NCBI RefSeq assembly: GCF_958979055.1
Contig: NC_084886.1
Coordinates: 932,501-996,500, forward strand
Length of the DNA: 64,000 bases
Direction: 5' to 3'
DNA from: Alnus glutinosa
Lineage: Eukaryota; Streptophyta; Magnoliopsida; Fagales; Betulaceae
Shown: piece by piece, positions 22,006 through 32,810 of the stretch
Numbering within the stretch: position 1 is the first letter of the stretch
Layout: each line of letters starts with the position of its first letter
Program-made: the position numbers and the translations under genes
Notes under the pieces: model-generated
The model's input: only the letters and a program-made list of their open reading frames with translations
What the model was told of the DNA's origin: nothing
Databases searched by the model: none

Positions 22006-24013
22006 TTAAGTCTCACCCATTGGAGTTGGAGGTGCATATTGTTGATTGCTATCTCTCTAGTATACTTTCTATCCACGATCAATGCGTTTTTGGAAGACAC
22101 AATTTGTTTCGTTTCGAATTACATAAATGTTACACAGATTTTTTGCAAAACTTGCATGCTCTTCTATATATCCTTAATTTGGGTCCAGTACTGGTTCAAT
22201 CATGGTGCTTTTTGCAATTCAATCATGGTTCTTCCTGCTTAATTAGAGTCGCCTGAATGCATCACAGAAACCCAAAATTGACCCCAAAAAAAGAAAAAGA
22301 TAAACCCCATACTTTTTTTTTTTTTTTCTTTTTTTCAATTTACAATTAATCAAGAAATTTCAAATTTCCCACTTTTTTTTAGGAGGATAATCAAAGTTCT
22401 ATTCTCATAGTCATACACTAATTTCTTCCGCGCTCCTCTTCATGGTCTCTTTCTTCCTCAAAGCTCTTTATATTATATGAAAATATAAAAAATATTTGTA
22501 CCCTTTTTTTCTTTTTTACTTATAAAAAAAATATATATATATTTGGCCATTTATCATAGGAGTCCAACTGTCCAACGCCAAAAAGATAGGTAACCAATTA
22601 ATGCTCTGTTTTGTTTTGTTGCCAGGACATTTTTTTTGATTTAAATTGATTAAGCCTATTAATTTATATGAGAAGATAGAGATTGAGGAGAAGCAGAGAA
22701 AGGCGCCCGGTATCCGCAAATGTGCTGGGTTTGGGTGAAAGGGGCATCTGTCCTCGATCAAGGGTCAAAACTCTTTTTTAAGTATAGAAATTTCATAACA
22801 TAAGTTGAATAGAAAAAGTTGTCAATTAAATTCATGTTTGTGTTTATAAGATACTTTGAATTTGGCAGAATGATTAATATTTCATTATCATTCATTTGTA
22901 TGTAAAGACTTAAAAAATGTATAAGATAACTACTAAAATTAAAGATGACACACACCTATTCTGATAACTGGTACTCTGCAGCTAGATGTACATTTACAAT
23001 CCGATCGATAGGAGACCAGAGAGAAAAGATCAGCCTTAATTAATCACTAGAAAATATACGCTTCGAGATTTGCATTCACTACTGGTGGCTTCCTTTATAT
23101 ATCTTCAGCATGCAGAGATATCCAAATGTTATGTTGATGGTTTAATTTGATGAATCTAATTAACTTGTGCGACAGTGACTGCAACAAGTCTAAAGGAATA
23201 ACTGATGTGTCAAGTGTTGATGAGTTCCTTTTAATTTCCTTGAGCAGTGAGGAGTCTGCTGATGTGGAGCTGAGATACTGATGATCCTGATGAATTGGTT
23301 GCTGTCGTGAGAGACTGAGATTCAGGAGAGACATTAACAATTAGTAGTCCCACAGCACAATAATCATAAAGGTTCATGTAATAGCTAGCCTCTTCAAAAT
23401 CTGCCAACGCGCGTTATCTGATTGAACCAAATTTGAGACTTCCATTATGATATGTGAAAAGTTTCGACAGCATTACAAGTCACTTCAAAGATGTTTTTGC
23501 ATGTACTATATATATGTATACACACACAAAAATACCAAGGAAATATCCAATCCAACCACATGCAAGCACTAAAGTTGATATTAATCAAACAAACCATTCA
23601 TGAAGTCTCTTGATTACATGCCTTAAAGATCGAGTTCACGCAAAACCTTTTTAAGGGGGGCTATGGGCTCAGATTTTATTTATTTCTTTATTTCTTTTTT
23701 TTGGAGTCTTGAGCAGAGTCATGGCCTCTTGTTCTTATCCCTTGCTTTAGTTCCGAATATGGCTATAAAATTGTCTAAAACTTGGAATAGAATCTCTAGC
23801 TATTTCAATTGAAATAAATAATATCAATTTTATTATTAAAAAAATAAAAAAAAATAAAAAAAACTCATGCGTTCTAACATGATTTAATGAAAAAATAACT
23901 CCAATTTCTTTATTTCTTTTGTTGGTTGGTGGGGAAATTAGAGTCTTAATAAGGTACCATGTACTTAAAAATTCAAACCCATAAAACCAAAATTATTTGG
24001 TAAATAAATTAAA
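22006..24013. other. Intergenic, 3' flank of EXO70C
   Basis: Several T and A homopolymers are present. An 81-aa minus-strand frame at 23095-23340 (Ser- and Leu-rich, with a possible short helix) shows no family I recognise and is not called as a gene. Confidence 0.4.
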
Positions 24014-24275
24014 GGGTTAAATACATATTTGCCCACTGTGTTTTACGACCTTTATTTTTTGCCCTCTCAGTTTCACTTTTTATCAAATTTGGTACCTATG
24101 GCATATGAAAAGACAAAAATAGTACTTCCGTCTGATTTCTCGTCCAAAACTAACGTCCACCCACAGACGTTATACCACATGTACCAAATGTACCACATGT
24201 ACAAAATTTGATAAAAAATAAAACTGAGAAGACAAAAAATAAAAGTCGTAAAGCATGGCAAATATTTATTTAAAC
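24014..24275. mobile_element. Mutator-like MITE, about 75-bp inverted termini, 9-bp target duplication
   Basis: The left arm (from GGGTTAAATACATATTTGCC) and the reverse complement of the right arm (GGTTTAAATAAATATTTGCC) match over about 75 bp, sharing CTTTACGAC-like, TTATTTTTTG and ATCAAATTT words. Flanks are taaattaaa (24005-24013) and tatattaaa (24276-24284), 8 of 9 identical. The GGTTAAATA terminus links it to the element at 18,148. Confidence 0.75.
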
Positions 24276-24774
24276 CTATATTAAACCATATTTCAATAGA
24301 GGTTAAAGTTTTTGTACGAAGAACAAACTGTTTCTCCATTGAACTTTCGTTGGGTGGACATCTAAATACTCATTGCACCATCGAATAAAGAGATATCGAA
24401 TAGTACTTGGAAATTTGGAATAGGTTAAAAAGCGAAAAAAAAAAAAAAAAAAAAGCCTTAAAAGCACGACCGTCGGACCGTATGACGTGTCATAGGACAG
24501 TGACCACTACGTGAGCACCGTGAGAAAAAGAAAGCCCAAACAAACAGTCGAGACAGGCACTTTTAAGTTTTTAACAGCTGCAAAGGAAGTTTGAGGTCCG
24601 ACCTAGCTACCCGATCCTGCCGGTTCAAATACAATCAGATCCTCATATTTCGCTGGGTATTCGGCGCATGTATCCGTACCCGCCGCCCGACCCAGACAGT
24701 GCTGCAGGGCACGCCTTGCCTTTTTCTCACTATTCACAACTGCCGCTTTGTCACTGCTTTAGGTGGACAGGTCA

Positions 24775-24790
24775 GCAGGGTATAAATCCC
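24775..24790 (+). promoter_or_regulatory. TATA-like site with no gene found downstream
   Basis: GGGTATAAATCCC lies downstream of a GC-richer stretch (24580-24770) that looks promoter-like. No coding sequence follows within 1.5 kb, so this may be chance or a noncoding transcript. Confidence 0.2.
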
Positions 24791-24906
24791 TCTATGGCTC
24801 TATTTACCTTGATTTATTAATTCTTCTGGGCACACAGAATCATGCCCCCCCCCACCCCTGCAATGCAACTGCGTCACGCTAGAGTTCATGAACCCTGGAA
24901 ACTAGA

Positions 24907-25200
24907 AAGGGCTTGGTCCACATTAATTGGGTCACAAGCAAAATTGATTTCCAATCCCTGGTATTCAATTTGAGCATGAATCGTGTCCAACGAGTGGAAA
25001 CATGTTTGGGAAAGATTAATTATAGACAGTCTTCCAATTTAATGGATAGATTTTGTTTACTTGGTTCATATATTTCAAAGGACACGGTCTATATAAATAA
25101 GGTCAGCAGCAAAATTGATTTGCACTCAGCGCTATTAAATTTTTGCATGTCTCCAATGAATGTAAAAAGATTTTGGAAGATCAATGGGTAGATTTTTTAT
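24907..25200 (+). repeat. Diverged tandem duplication, unit about 160 bp
   Basis: Two adjacent units (about 24907-25065 and 25066-25200) share GGTCAC/GGTCAG followed by AGCAAAATTGATTT, then a similar order of words ending in GGATAGATTTT / GGGTAGATTTT. One plus-strand frame stays open through both, giving WVTSKIDFQS and KVSSKIDLHS repeats. The frame lacks an ATG at its head and has no known family. Confidence 0.5.
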
Positions 25201-26395
25201 TTTTTTATTTTTTTTTCCGAATTGGCTCATTCATATATATATATATATATATATATTTATGTCAGTTTATAAATTTTGCTGGCTCTATCTTAATTAGGAC
25301 CTCAGCTTTTTTCGTCCTGCCTGGCCACACAAAACATATACATAATGTTTTGTTTAATTTCTTCCAATTTAAAAGATAAATACTCTTGCAATCGTTTGAT
25401 TAGTAAGTTAATTAATTGCACGCGCTTGTATTAGGTTTATATTTATTCGACAGAAATTCTTCTTTGTCATTGGCCTTAGCATGCATGGTCTAATACCAGT
25501 TTATGTGCTATCGGTCTTGGTTACCACAAAACCAGGTATGCGTAGTTGTATTTGGTTTTTGATCCGTTTATATAATGAATGCATGTCATTTTTCTAATTC
25601 TACGACATCCGATCCGGCTCCGAATCTGTTCCAATCCGACAATTATTTGTTTAAGAATGAATCGATTGGGCGGAAGTCGGAATTAGATAAGAAGTATATA
25701 TAAACTAATACACATTGTCAAAGCAAATTGCAACTTTTTATACCCTAGATCTTCGATTAAAGAAGACAAAATTTAAAAAAGCAAGTGTCGTAAGGAAAAG
25801 CATAATCAGACATTGAAACCCCAGTAATGGTTCTAAAATTGTCACGCTTTCTTGCGCTTTTCATGGGATGGGAGAAGGTCAAAGTGACAAACCCAAGGAA
25901 CCATTGATGATGATCACCATCATGCAAATGCATGCCTTGCCGTTGAGAATCCAAATGCAAAAAGGCAAAACATGCGCGTAATGGTCACGTCAGAAGGCAA
26001 GGGTTTGGTCGTAGGGTTCGACAGCAAAGACGGACACAGCCGTCTATTGAAACTTCAAACCTGTAGAAAAAGCCTGTGGCCATGTCTCTGCTCCTCAAAG
26101 CTCTCAAAAGCATGTACTATATTATTTGCTCCAAACTAGACCCTCTCATACGGTACTCTCTCTCCAACGTAGACAAATACCCTCCGTAGCCGCCTTCTAT
26201 GGCTGACACCTCTGCTTCCCGCACTTTAAGCTTTTACTGTTTAGAGTAACATTTTTTGTCATCATCTACACCTCGCCACTAGTCAGTACAGACAACAATC
26301 CTTTTGAAGCAAAAACTACAAGGTCCTCCACGCACGCGCTGCGACAGCAACAGACAAACTCCACATATTTACTGCACTGCCCTAGCCAACACATT
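25201..26395. other. Intergenic and 5' flank of the glutaredoxin gene
   Basis: Contains a TA microsatellite (about 25233-25255), scattered purine/pyrimidine-rich stretches and no recognised gene. Confidence 0.4.
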
Positions 26396-26396
26396 T

Positions 26397-26406
26397 CCTA
26401 TAAAAC
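26397..26406 (+). promoter_or_regulatory. TATA box of the glutaredoxin gene
   Basis: CCTATAAAAC lies about 120 bp upstream of the ATG at 26524, a normal distance for a plant TATA box plus short leader. The leader between them is pyrimidine-rich. Confidence 0.55.
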
Positions 26407-26523
26407 CCCACCATATCACACTCAGATTCTTGGACTTACACGATCACTTAGTTTTCATCAATTTATATTTCCTTTGCTTTCTCTGTTTTTCTTGTTAATT
26501 TCGGAGTGAGATTTAGTTACAGA

Positions 26524-26910
26524 ATGCATTACCAGGCTGCTGAGTACTCGTGGGGTTACTATATGCCTTCGGTGAGGAGCATAGCGTCAGACCCATTGGA
26601 GCGGGTGTTGAGGGTGGCGTCGGAGAGCGCGGTGGTGATTTTCAGCGTCAGCAGCTGTTGCATGTGCCACGCGGTGAAGAGGCTCTTCTGTGGGATGGGC
26701 GTGAACCCAACGGTGTACGAGCTGGACCAGGACCCAAGAGGCAAAGAGATTGAGAGGGCATTGATGAGGCTGCTTGGGAACTCGCCCGGCACTGTGCCGG
26801 TGGTTTTCATCGGAGGGAAGCTAATTGGTGCCATGGACCGAGTCATGGCGTCCCACATTAACGGGACCCTTGTCCCACTTCTCAAGGAGGCTGGAGCCCT
26901 GTGGCTCTGA
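26524..26910 (+). CDS. CC-type (class III) glutaredoxin, ROXY-like, 128 aa
   Basis: Intronless, as usual for this land-plant family. The active site is CCMC (in [13 protein letters not shown]), the same form as Arabidopsis ROXY1. [13 protein letters not shown] forms the glutathione-binding region (TVP motif and GG). The last four residues, ALWL, form the motif that ROXY proteins need to bind TGA bZIP factors and recruit TOPLESS co-repressor. Expected role: a nuclear and cytosolic regulator of TGA factors in flower or anther development or in stress and nutrient responses. The start chosen is the first ATG ([11 protein letters not shown]), which resembles other ROXY N-termini. The exact member cannot be assigned. 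Confidence 0.93.
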   Translation: MHYQAAEYSWGYYMPSVRSIASDPLERVLRVASESAVVIFSVSSCCMCHAVKRLFCGMGVNPTVYELDQDPRGKEIERALMRLLGNSPGTVPVVFIGGKLIGAMDRVMASHINGTLVPLLKEAGALWL

Positions 26911-28039
26911 GCGTGACATGCACAACAAAAATTAGCGTGTTAATTTTATACACGAAGGGAATGAAGGGAAGGATCGGAGCACTGCGTTTCATTTTAGTGT
27001 GTTTGATTTTAATCTTCCTTCTCTAATCTTTGATATAAAAGCTGAGGTTTTGAGGTTTCTAACTTGTGTAATGAATGTTAAATGGAGCAATCAGCAATGT
27101 ATTTGAATCTCTCCTTAATTTGTATAGATCGAGAATGGATGGTGAAAATTAAAAGCTTCTCTTAAACTGGTTCTTGATCCTCAATGTATCGTAGTTAATT
27201 ATCAACACCCATATATATAACGGGGGAAAAAAAGAGAGAAAGTAAACGATCAAGAGAGTGCGAGTGTAATTTGCGCCGGGAAACTCTCTGGCCGTCATGA
27301 CTCATGATGCTTGGGAATGTTAAGGAGGCAAAATCTAGTGGTATCCGTACGCGTGACTATCCAAAGTACTTGATTCATTGCGATGGTTATCTTTAGAGGC
27401 CACGTGTCCGGAGGTATGATAACAAGGACGTTGGTCCTGGCCATCAGCACGAATAGCTGTTTGCCATGTTGGATTTTGTATGTACAGGGGGTACAGTACT
27501 GCTGATGAAGTAAAAGCCATGAAAATTGCATCTAATAACTCACCTTTGCATGTTTTGACACGTTTGTTTCAATTCAGCAGAGGCCAGCTGTATGTGGTCG
27601 GGGATCGGGTACAAAGTACGTGCAATGCGGGCAGGTCATGTGGGAAACGGGGTAGGACCGTAGAACCCACCCACTGACTGACCCACACTCTCACATTAAT
27701 TACTTTCTTGTAATATATATTTTAACAAAGACCTATCAACGGGTAGTGAGACTAACACGTAAATATTATAGGATTAAAATTATAATAATTTTTAGTATTA
27801 TTTATTTCTAATTAATTTTTTACGCGAGAGCATTCCTTGATTTGTAAAAAGCTTACCAGTTACCAGTTTTTTGTTTCGCTCAATTTTTTAAATACGAAAA
27901 GTATTTTTTGAAGTTCTTTAACACAATTCTAAATAAGCTCTTAATCTCTTTGCTTTTCCCCGAAACATAACACCCAGCAAGCTTCATTTAAATATGTTCA
28001 TTCATCTTTTCACCTAATCAAATAATTATGGAACATCAA
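26911..28039. other. Intergenic, 3' flank of glutaredoxin
   Basis: No gene is recognised. A G-box-like CACGTG occurs at about 27401 without an adjacent gene. Confidence 0.4.
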
Positions 28040-28048
28040 GATAGTTTC

Positions 28049-28256
28049 GAATTAAGATCCCCTCAAATTTTTTGCCCGAATTTGATAGAATTCGGGCAGG
28101 TAGTTGTGAGTGAGCATTTATGAGACCCACCTGACCAAATAAAAGTTGGGCTGCCCAACTACTTATCCGGTCAGGTGAATCTCATAAATGCTTACTCACA
28201 ACAACTTGTCCGAATTATATCAAATTCGGGCAAAAAATTTGAGGGGATCCTGATCC
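28049..28256. mobile_element. Mutator-like MITE with perfect 9-bp target duplication
   Basis: A 208-bp near-palindrome: the left arm from GAATTAAGATCCCCTCAAAT and the reverse complement of the right arm GGATCAGGATCCCCTCAAAT match over about 90 bp. GATAGTTTC flanks it exactly at 28040-28048 and 28257-28265. The 9-bp duplication points to the Mutator superfamily. Arms include TTTTTTGCCCGAATTTGATA and a GCATTTATGAGA word. Confidence 0.88.
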
Positions 28257-28265
28257 GATAGTTTC

Positions 28266-29510
28266 TGTGTCGAGATGCTTTGGAATTCTCTAACCAAATT
28301 TTGGAGTTGCTGGCCCGAATTCCTGGGTAGATAGGCCCGCATTTTAAGTTCATTTTCTGTTCAAATTTTGTGAAATTTAGACAAAAAAAAAAAAAAAAAC
28401 AATTGTAAGGAATCCTTATCAAAGTTTTTCTTTGCCTATATATGATCTTTGGGCAATATCACTGAAACAGCAACTCAAAAGGCTGTTTGATTTTTGTTTT
28501 GATTAAGGCTATATTTGATCTCAATTTATAGTACATCGCAAGAGATTTGATTAGTTGTGATTATAGGTCAAATTAGATAAACGCAGCTTCGTGGGATGAT
28601 AAGGGGATTGGCCCATTTTCCATGGGCTATCATTAATTTGAAGGAAAAACTGAAAACGTTGTCACGTCCATGCTTCTTTCTGTTTCTTTTGGACTGTTGT
28701 AGTGTAAAAAAAAAAAAAACCAACATATATATCCAAACATTATAGCCCAATGGATTTATTTTTGGACTGGCGCTTAATAGGATTCTTTTTTGCTGCCTCT
28801 TTCCCAATCTGAGGCCCAAGCTAGGGACTCGCACTCATTGAACCATTCCCTCCTCTGAAACATACATTTTTGACAACGAATATACGTACAAAATATTCTT
28901 GAAGGATTAAAGAAATCCAGGAAACCAAGAGGCTAGGAAGCCCGATCGATCAGGTGCGACATGTGGCAATGTGGCAACATGGCAACGCGCGAATATACGA
29001 TATATTCCTCCCTCGTGATCACTGATCCCGAACGATGATGCCAATGTGCTCTTATACACTTGGTTTCGGTGAATCTCTTAACACAATTTAACTGAATGCA
29101 GACGAATATTACTCTAATAGAATAATACGTTGCTCATCTCAAGCCCCACGAGAAATTGAAGCCCAACAGTGAAATCGATCTGTGCATGTCCTGTGAGTCC
29201 ACCTTCACTTTTGACAAGACAACCCCACAAACTACAGGATAAATTATACGCTCAGGACATGATCATTGCACAGTGTCGTTTACTGAACGTTTTGTTGCTG
29301 CAGTCCATTTGTGGCGTAGAATGAAAACTTACCCAGCTGCTGTGGTGGAAGCAGGACGCCCATATGAACTAGCCAAGTAAAATTGGCTTGCGATTTCGTC
29401 TTGTTTTCATAAACAGAAAGTGAAGGAACAAAAATGAGTCAGAGAACAAGCAAGCCTCCCTGCAGAATTTTTTTTTTTTTTTTTTTAAAAAAAATCCAAT
29501 ATTCCACTGC
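28266..29510. other. Intergenic, no gene recognised
   Basis: Mixed-composition spacer with A/T runs. An 88-aa minus-strand frame at 28568-28834 lacks any recognisable motif. Confidence 0.4.
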
Positions 29511-29664
29511 AACATATTATTGTCCTTCAATCCTTGGACTTACTGTTCTCCTACGGTGGGAAATCACAGAAGCTCCAAATCGAACCCAACATATTATTGC
29601 CCTTCAATCCTTGGACTTACTGTTCTCCTACGGTGGGAAATCACAGAAGCTCCAAATCGAACCC
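29511..29664. repeat. Two-copy 77-bp tandem duplication
   Basis: Units 29511-29587 and 29588-29664 are identical except for one base (T versus C at unit position 13). They lie about 280-430 bp upstream of the Ole e 1/proline-rich gene start. One mismatch implies a recent duplication. Confidence 0.95.
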
Positions 29665-29944
29665 CACTAGTTGCCAATCTGCTACAGAGCAATAAACTCT
29701 CACACTTTCCACCATTGTGCAATCTGCCAAAAAGGCTCTTCACATGTCTTTGTTTGTAGTGAATAGATAAAGCATTTTAACTCTCTGATTACAGTTGGTC
29801 CAATCACCAACTACTCACGGGCTCATTATATGCATACAGGACATACTTATTCTGTTATATATAATAATGCATCCCATGGATCACCACCTATAACTATTGA
29901 TGCTTTTGTAGAAGCTTCTTCCCACTTCTCCAAATCTCCCTCCC

Positions 29945-31014
29945 ATGGATTCTATAATTCTCCTTGTTCTTGCATTTCTCTTCACTCATCCACTTTCTCT
30001 CATAGCTCAACCAACAACTCCGGTCTCCCACATCAACGTAGTGGGTGTTGTTTATTGTGATATCTGCTCCAGCAACACTTTATCTAGACACAGCTACTTC
30101 TTGCCAGGTAATTATCCCTTAAAGACAGAAAAAACTACTCTATAGTTCCATTTGAAGACGAAATCTCAACTACTACAAACTCGTGTGCTTTTTTGTTTTA
30201 CTAATCAGGTGCGGATGTTCAAATCCAATGCAAATTCAATGCACAATCACCAAAAACCACGGAACAGATCTTGTTTTCAGTCAACAGAACCACGGATAAA
30301 CATGGAGTATATAAGCTAGAAATACCGACTGTTGATGGGGTTGACTGCGTAGAAGGTTTAGCAGTGACATCACTGTGCCAGGCAAGCTTAATAGGGAGCT
30401 CATCTTCAGCCTGCAACGTCCCTGCTTCAAAGGTCACATCAAATGTGATCACAGTCAAGTTTAAGCAAGATAAGCTCTGTATATACAATTTGAATGCACT
30501 GAGTTACAAGCCATCTAAGAAGAATGCCACCTTATGTGGAAATCAGGAGGAATTGCTAAGCTCTTTGAACTCCTCAAAGTGCTTTCTTCCTTACTTCCCA
30601 CCATCTGTATTCCCTTGGCCCCCTTTACCTAAATTACCCTTCCCTCCTTTGCCACCCCTCCCTCCACTGCCACCTTTCCCATCACTACCCTTCCCTCCAC
30701 TGCCACCTTTCCCATCACTGCCCTTCCCTCCACTGCCACCTTTTCCATCTTTTCCCTTCCCTCCACTACCATTTCCAAACCCACCATCTTTGCCCTTTCC
30801 ATTCCCGCAACTCCCTCCTTTTCCTCCTACTCCATCTCTTCTTTCCCCACCCCCTCCACCTGCATTTAATCTAAGAGACCCAAGAACTTGGATACCCAAT
30901 ATCCCTTCATTCTCTCCTCCTCCACCACCAGCATTTGATCTTAGAGACCCAAGAACTTGGATACCATACATCCCCCCATCCCCTCCTAATAGCCCACAAA
31001 CCCAAAATCCATAG
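29945..31014 (+). CDS. Secreted pollen Ole e 1-like / proline-rich protein, 322 aa, 2 exons
   Basis: Exons 29945-30107 and 30209-31014, joined by a 101-bp GT-AG intron in phase 1 (Gly55). Residues 1-21 are a signal peptide (MDSIILLVLAFLFTHPLSLIA). The Ole e 1 domain follows: VVGVVYCDIC (Cys38, Cys41), LPGADVQIQCKF, then GVYKLEIP and paired cysteines in VTSLCQASL, SACNV, LCIYN and TLCGN. From about residue 184 to the end the chain is proline-rich with PPLPPFPSLPF-type blocks. It closes with two tandem units holding AFNLRDPRTWIPNIP and AFDLRDPRTWIPYIP. The likely place is the cell wall or extracellular space; such proteins occur in pollen, root hairs and phloem. The exact role is unknown. The family is well supported. 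Confidence 0.88.
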
Positions 31015-32810
31015 TGATAGTTCACTTATTTTCTTCAATTATATCAAATACTATGTTTGGTATTTATTGTATCAATGTTGGAAGCCAATGCATATAGAAA
31101 ATACAATATATTTTGCCTAATTGGATTGTTACAACGGGCAGATGAATTTCTTCACATAACTACATTGTGTTTATGAACACACTTAGCAACCAGTAGATAC
31201 AAATTTTCTCATTTTCGCTTGCAAGTCCACCACACTAAACAAGAAGAAATTATCTAACTGTGAAAAGCCTTCACAATGTAACAGCAGTAAATTTTTTTGA
31301 CAAGAGTCCAATGATTACAAAATAAATTACAGTGGCTGAGCAACAAACAAAACCACCTTTTTTCAGGAAACAAGATGTAAACACAAGAAAGTCTCAATTG
31401 CTGGCATGCTCAAGCCTACAATTAGGATGCACGCTTTCCTCCAGCATTATCTCACATTACAGAGTTTGAGTTTTTCTTCTTTGTCTCTCCTCAGCAGCAA
31501 ACAAAATCTTATACTTGAGCGTGTATGAGAAAGTGGTAGATTGTAGCTACCACCAGAAAGTTAGGAACTCTTTTATAACTATAGAAATAGATGATGAGTC
31601 AATTGAAAAAAGAAAAAAAGTTCAGGGGATGGAAGCTACAGTTTTGGCAATGGCAGACCCAAGTTCCAACAAAGCAGATCATGTCACAAGACACAAAGAA
31701 GGACCAAAGTAAGCTTCGAAGCTTTAGAATGTGCTCAATGCATGTTGATGCAATCAAATAATAAAAAGAACAAAAGAAAAAGATATGGACTACTTCGAGA
31801 GAGCCGTGATCTCCAATGGCTACTTCGAGAGAGCATTGATCTCCAAAACAACAAAAAAGGTCTACATTTTCATAATATTCAGCATGCTTATTCCTTGAGT
31901 AGGATTACACTTAAATAGATGATGGCTAGGTCATAAGACATAACCATTAGGTCTAGCCGTCATAACACAATGCAGAAAAATAAACTAAGAAGGAAATAAC
32001 TAATGAAAAATACATTCCTTATTAAATTAAATACTTAAGGAAATAAAATATGGAGAATTAAACTCCTTATTCCAGCTGGCTTGGGGCTGCTTGGTGGCTA
32101 CGACAGTGCCACCTAGCCCTAGGAAAATCTGAACGTATCACATGTACACATAAGATTCACAAATGAAACACAAGTTAATCCCCATGTACACAGGTGCAGA
32201 GGAATTTAATCTATAAGAGCTCAAATCCATCGACGCCAATCGATAAAGGAACATGAAGTAGATATGTGCTTCATGAGCGGTCTCAGTGGTCAAATTTTTG
32301 CTTTGCAAAATGGGCATATTTCAATTTTTATTTTATTTTATAATTCCTTTACATGGTAGTCTATAATTACCGAAATGATTAACAATGTATGGTTGACAAG
32401 TCAGTCACCGACTAATTAAATTTACAAGTCAAATTTTTTTTCTGCTTAACCATTTCATCAATTATGAACTGCCACCTTAAAGAACTAATAATAAAAGTTA
32501 TAATACCCTTAATGACACTCATTTGCTTTCACACCAATGTGCTAGAACAATTTGGTCTAACTACTACTTGCATTGGATTTGGTCAATTGTTCTCAAGCTT
32601 CTTAAGACTTAAGAGTATTCTATTTAATATGGGTTTATGGTTTCATTAAATACAAAATCCAACTGGACCCATAAAACACAAAGTAGGTTGTTCTCAAGAA
32701 GTTCCTAATGAGGGTTTGTGCTCCATATATGTCACATTTAAGGATGAGCGCAAACCCTATAAAATAGGCTTAGTTTGAGTTAATTACAAAAGTCAAGGCT
32801 GGTGGCAGCT
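31015..32810. other. Intergenic between convergent genes, with one short repeat
   Basis: No coding sequence is recognised. Two units of about 31 bp with CTACTTCGAGAGAGC and TGATCTCCAA lie in tandem at about 31789-31850. The part near 32811 includes the 3' UTR of the MORC gene. Confidence 0.45.

Noticed and set aside
23095-23340. 81-aa minus-strand Ser/Leu-rich small protein
   Set aside because: No signal peptide, conserved cysteine pattern or known family; the frame is within the length expected by chance.
29511-29664. CRISPR-like repeat pair
   Set aside because: Only two directly abutting 77-bp units with no spacer, in a plant genome; a simple tandem duplication.
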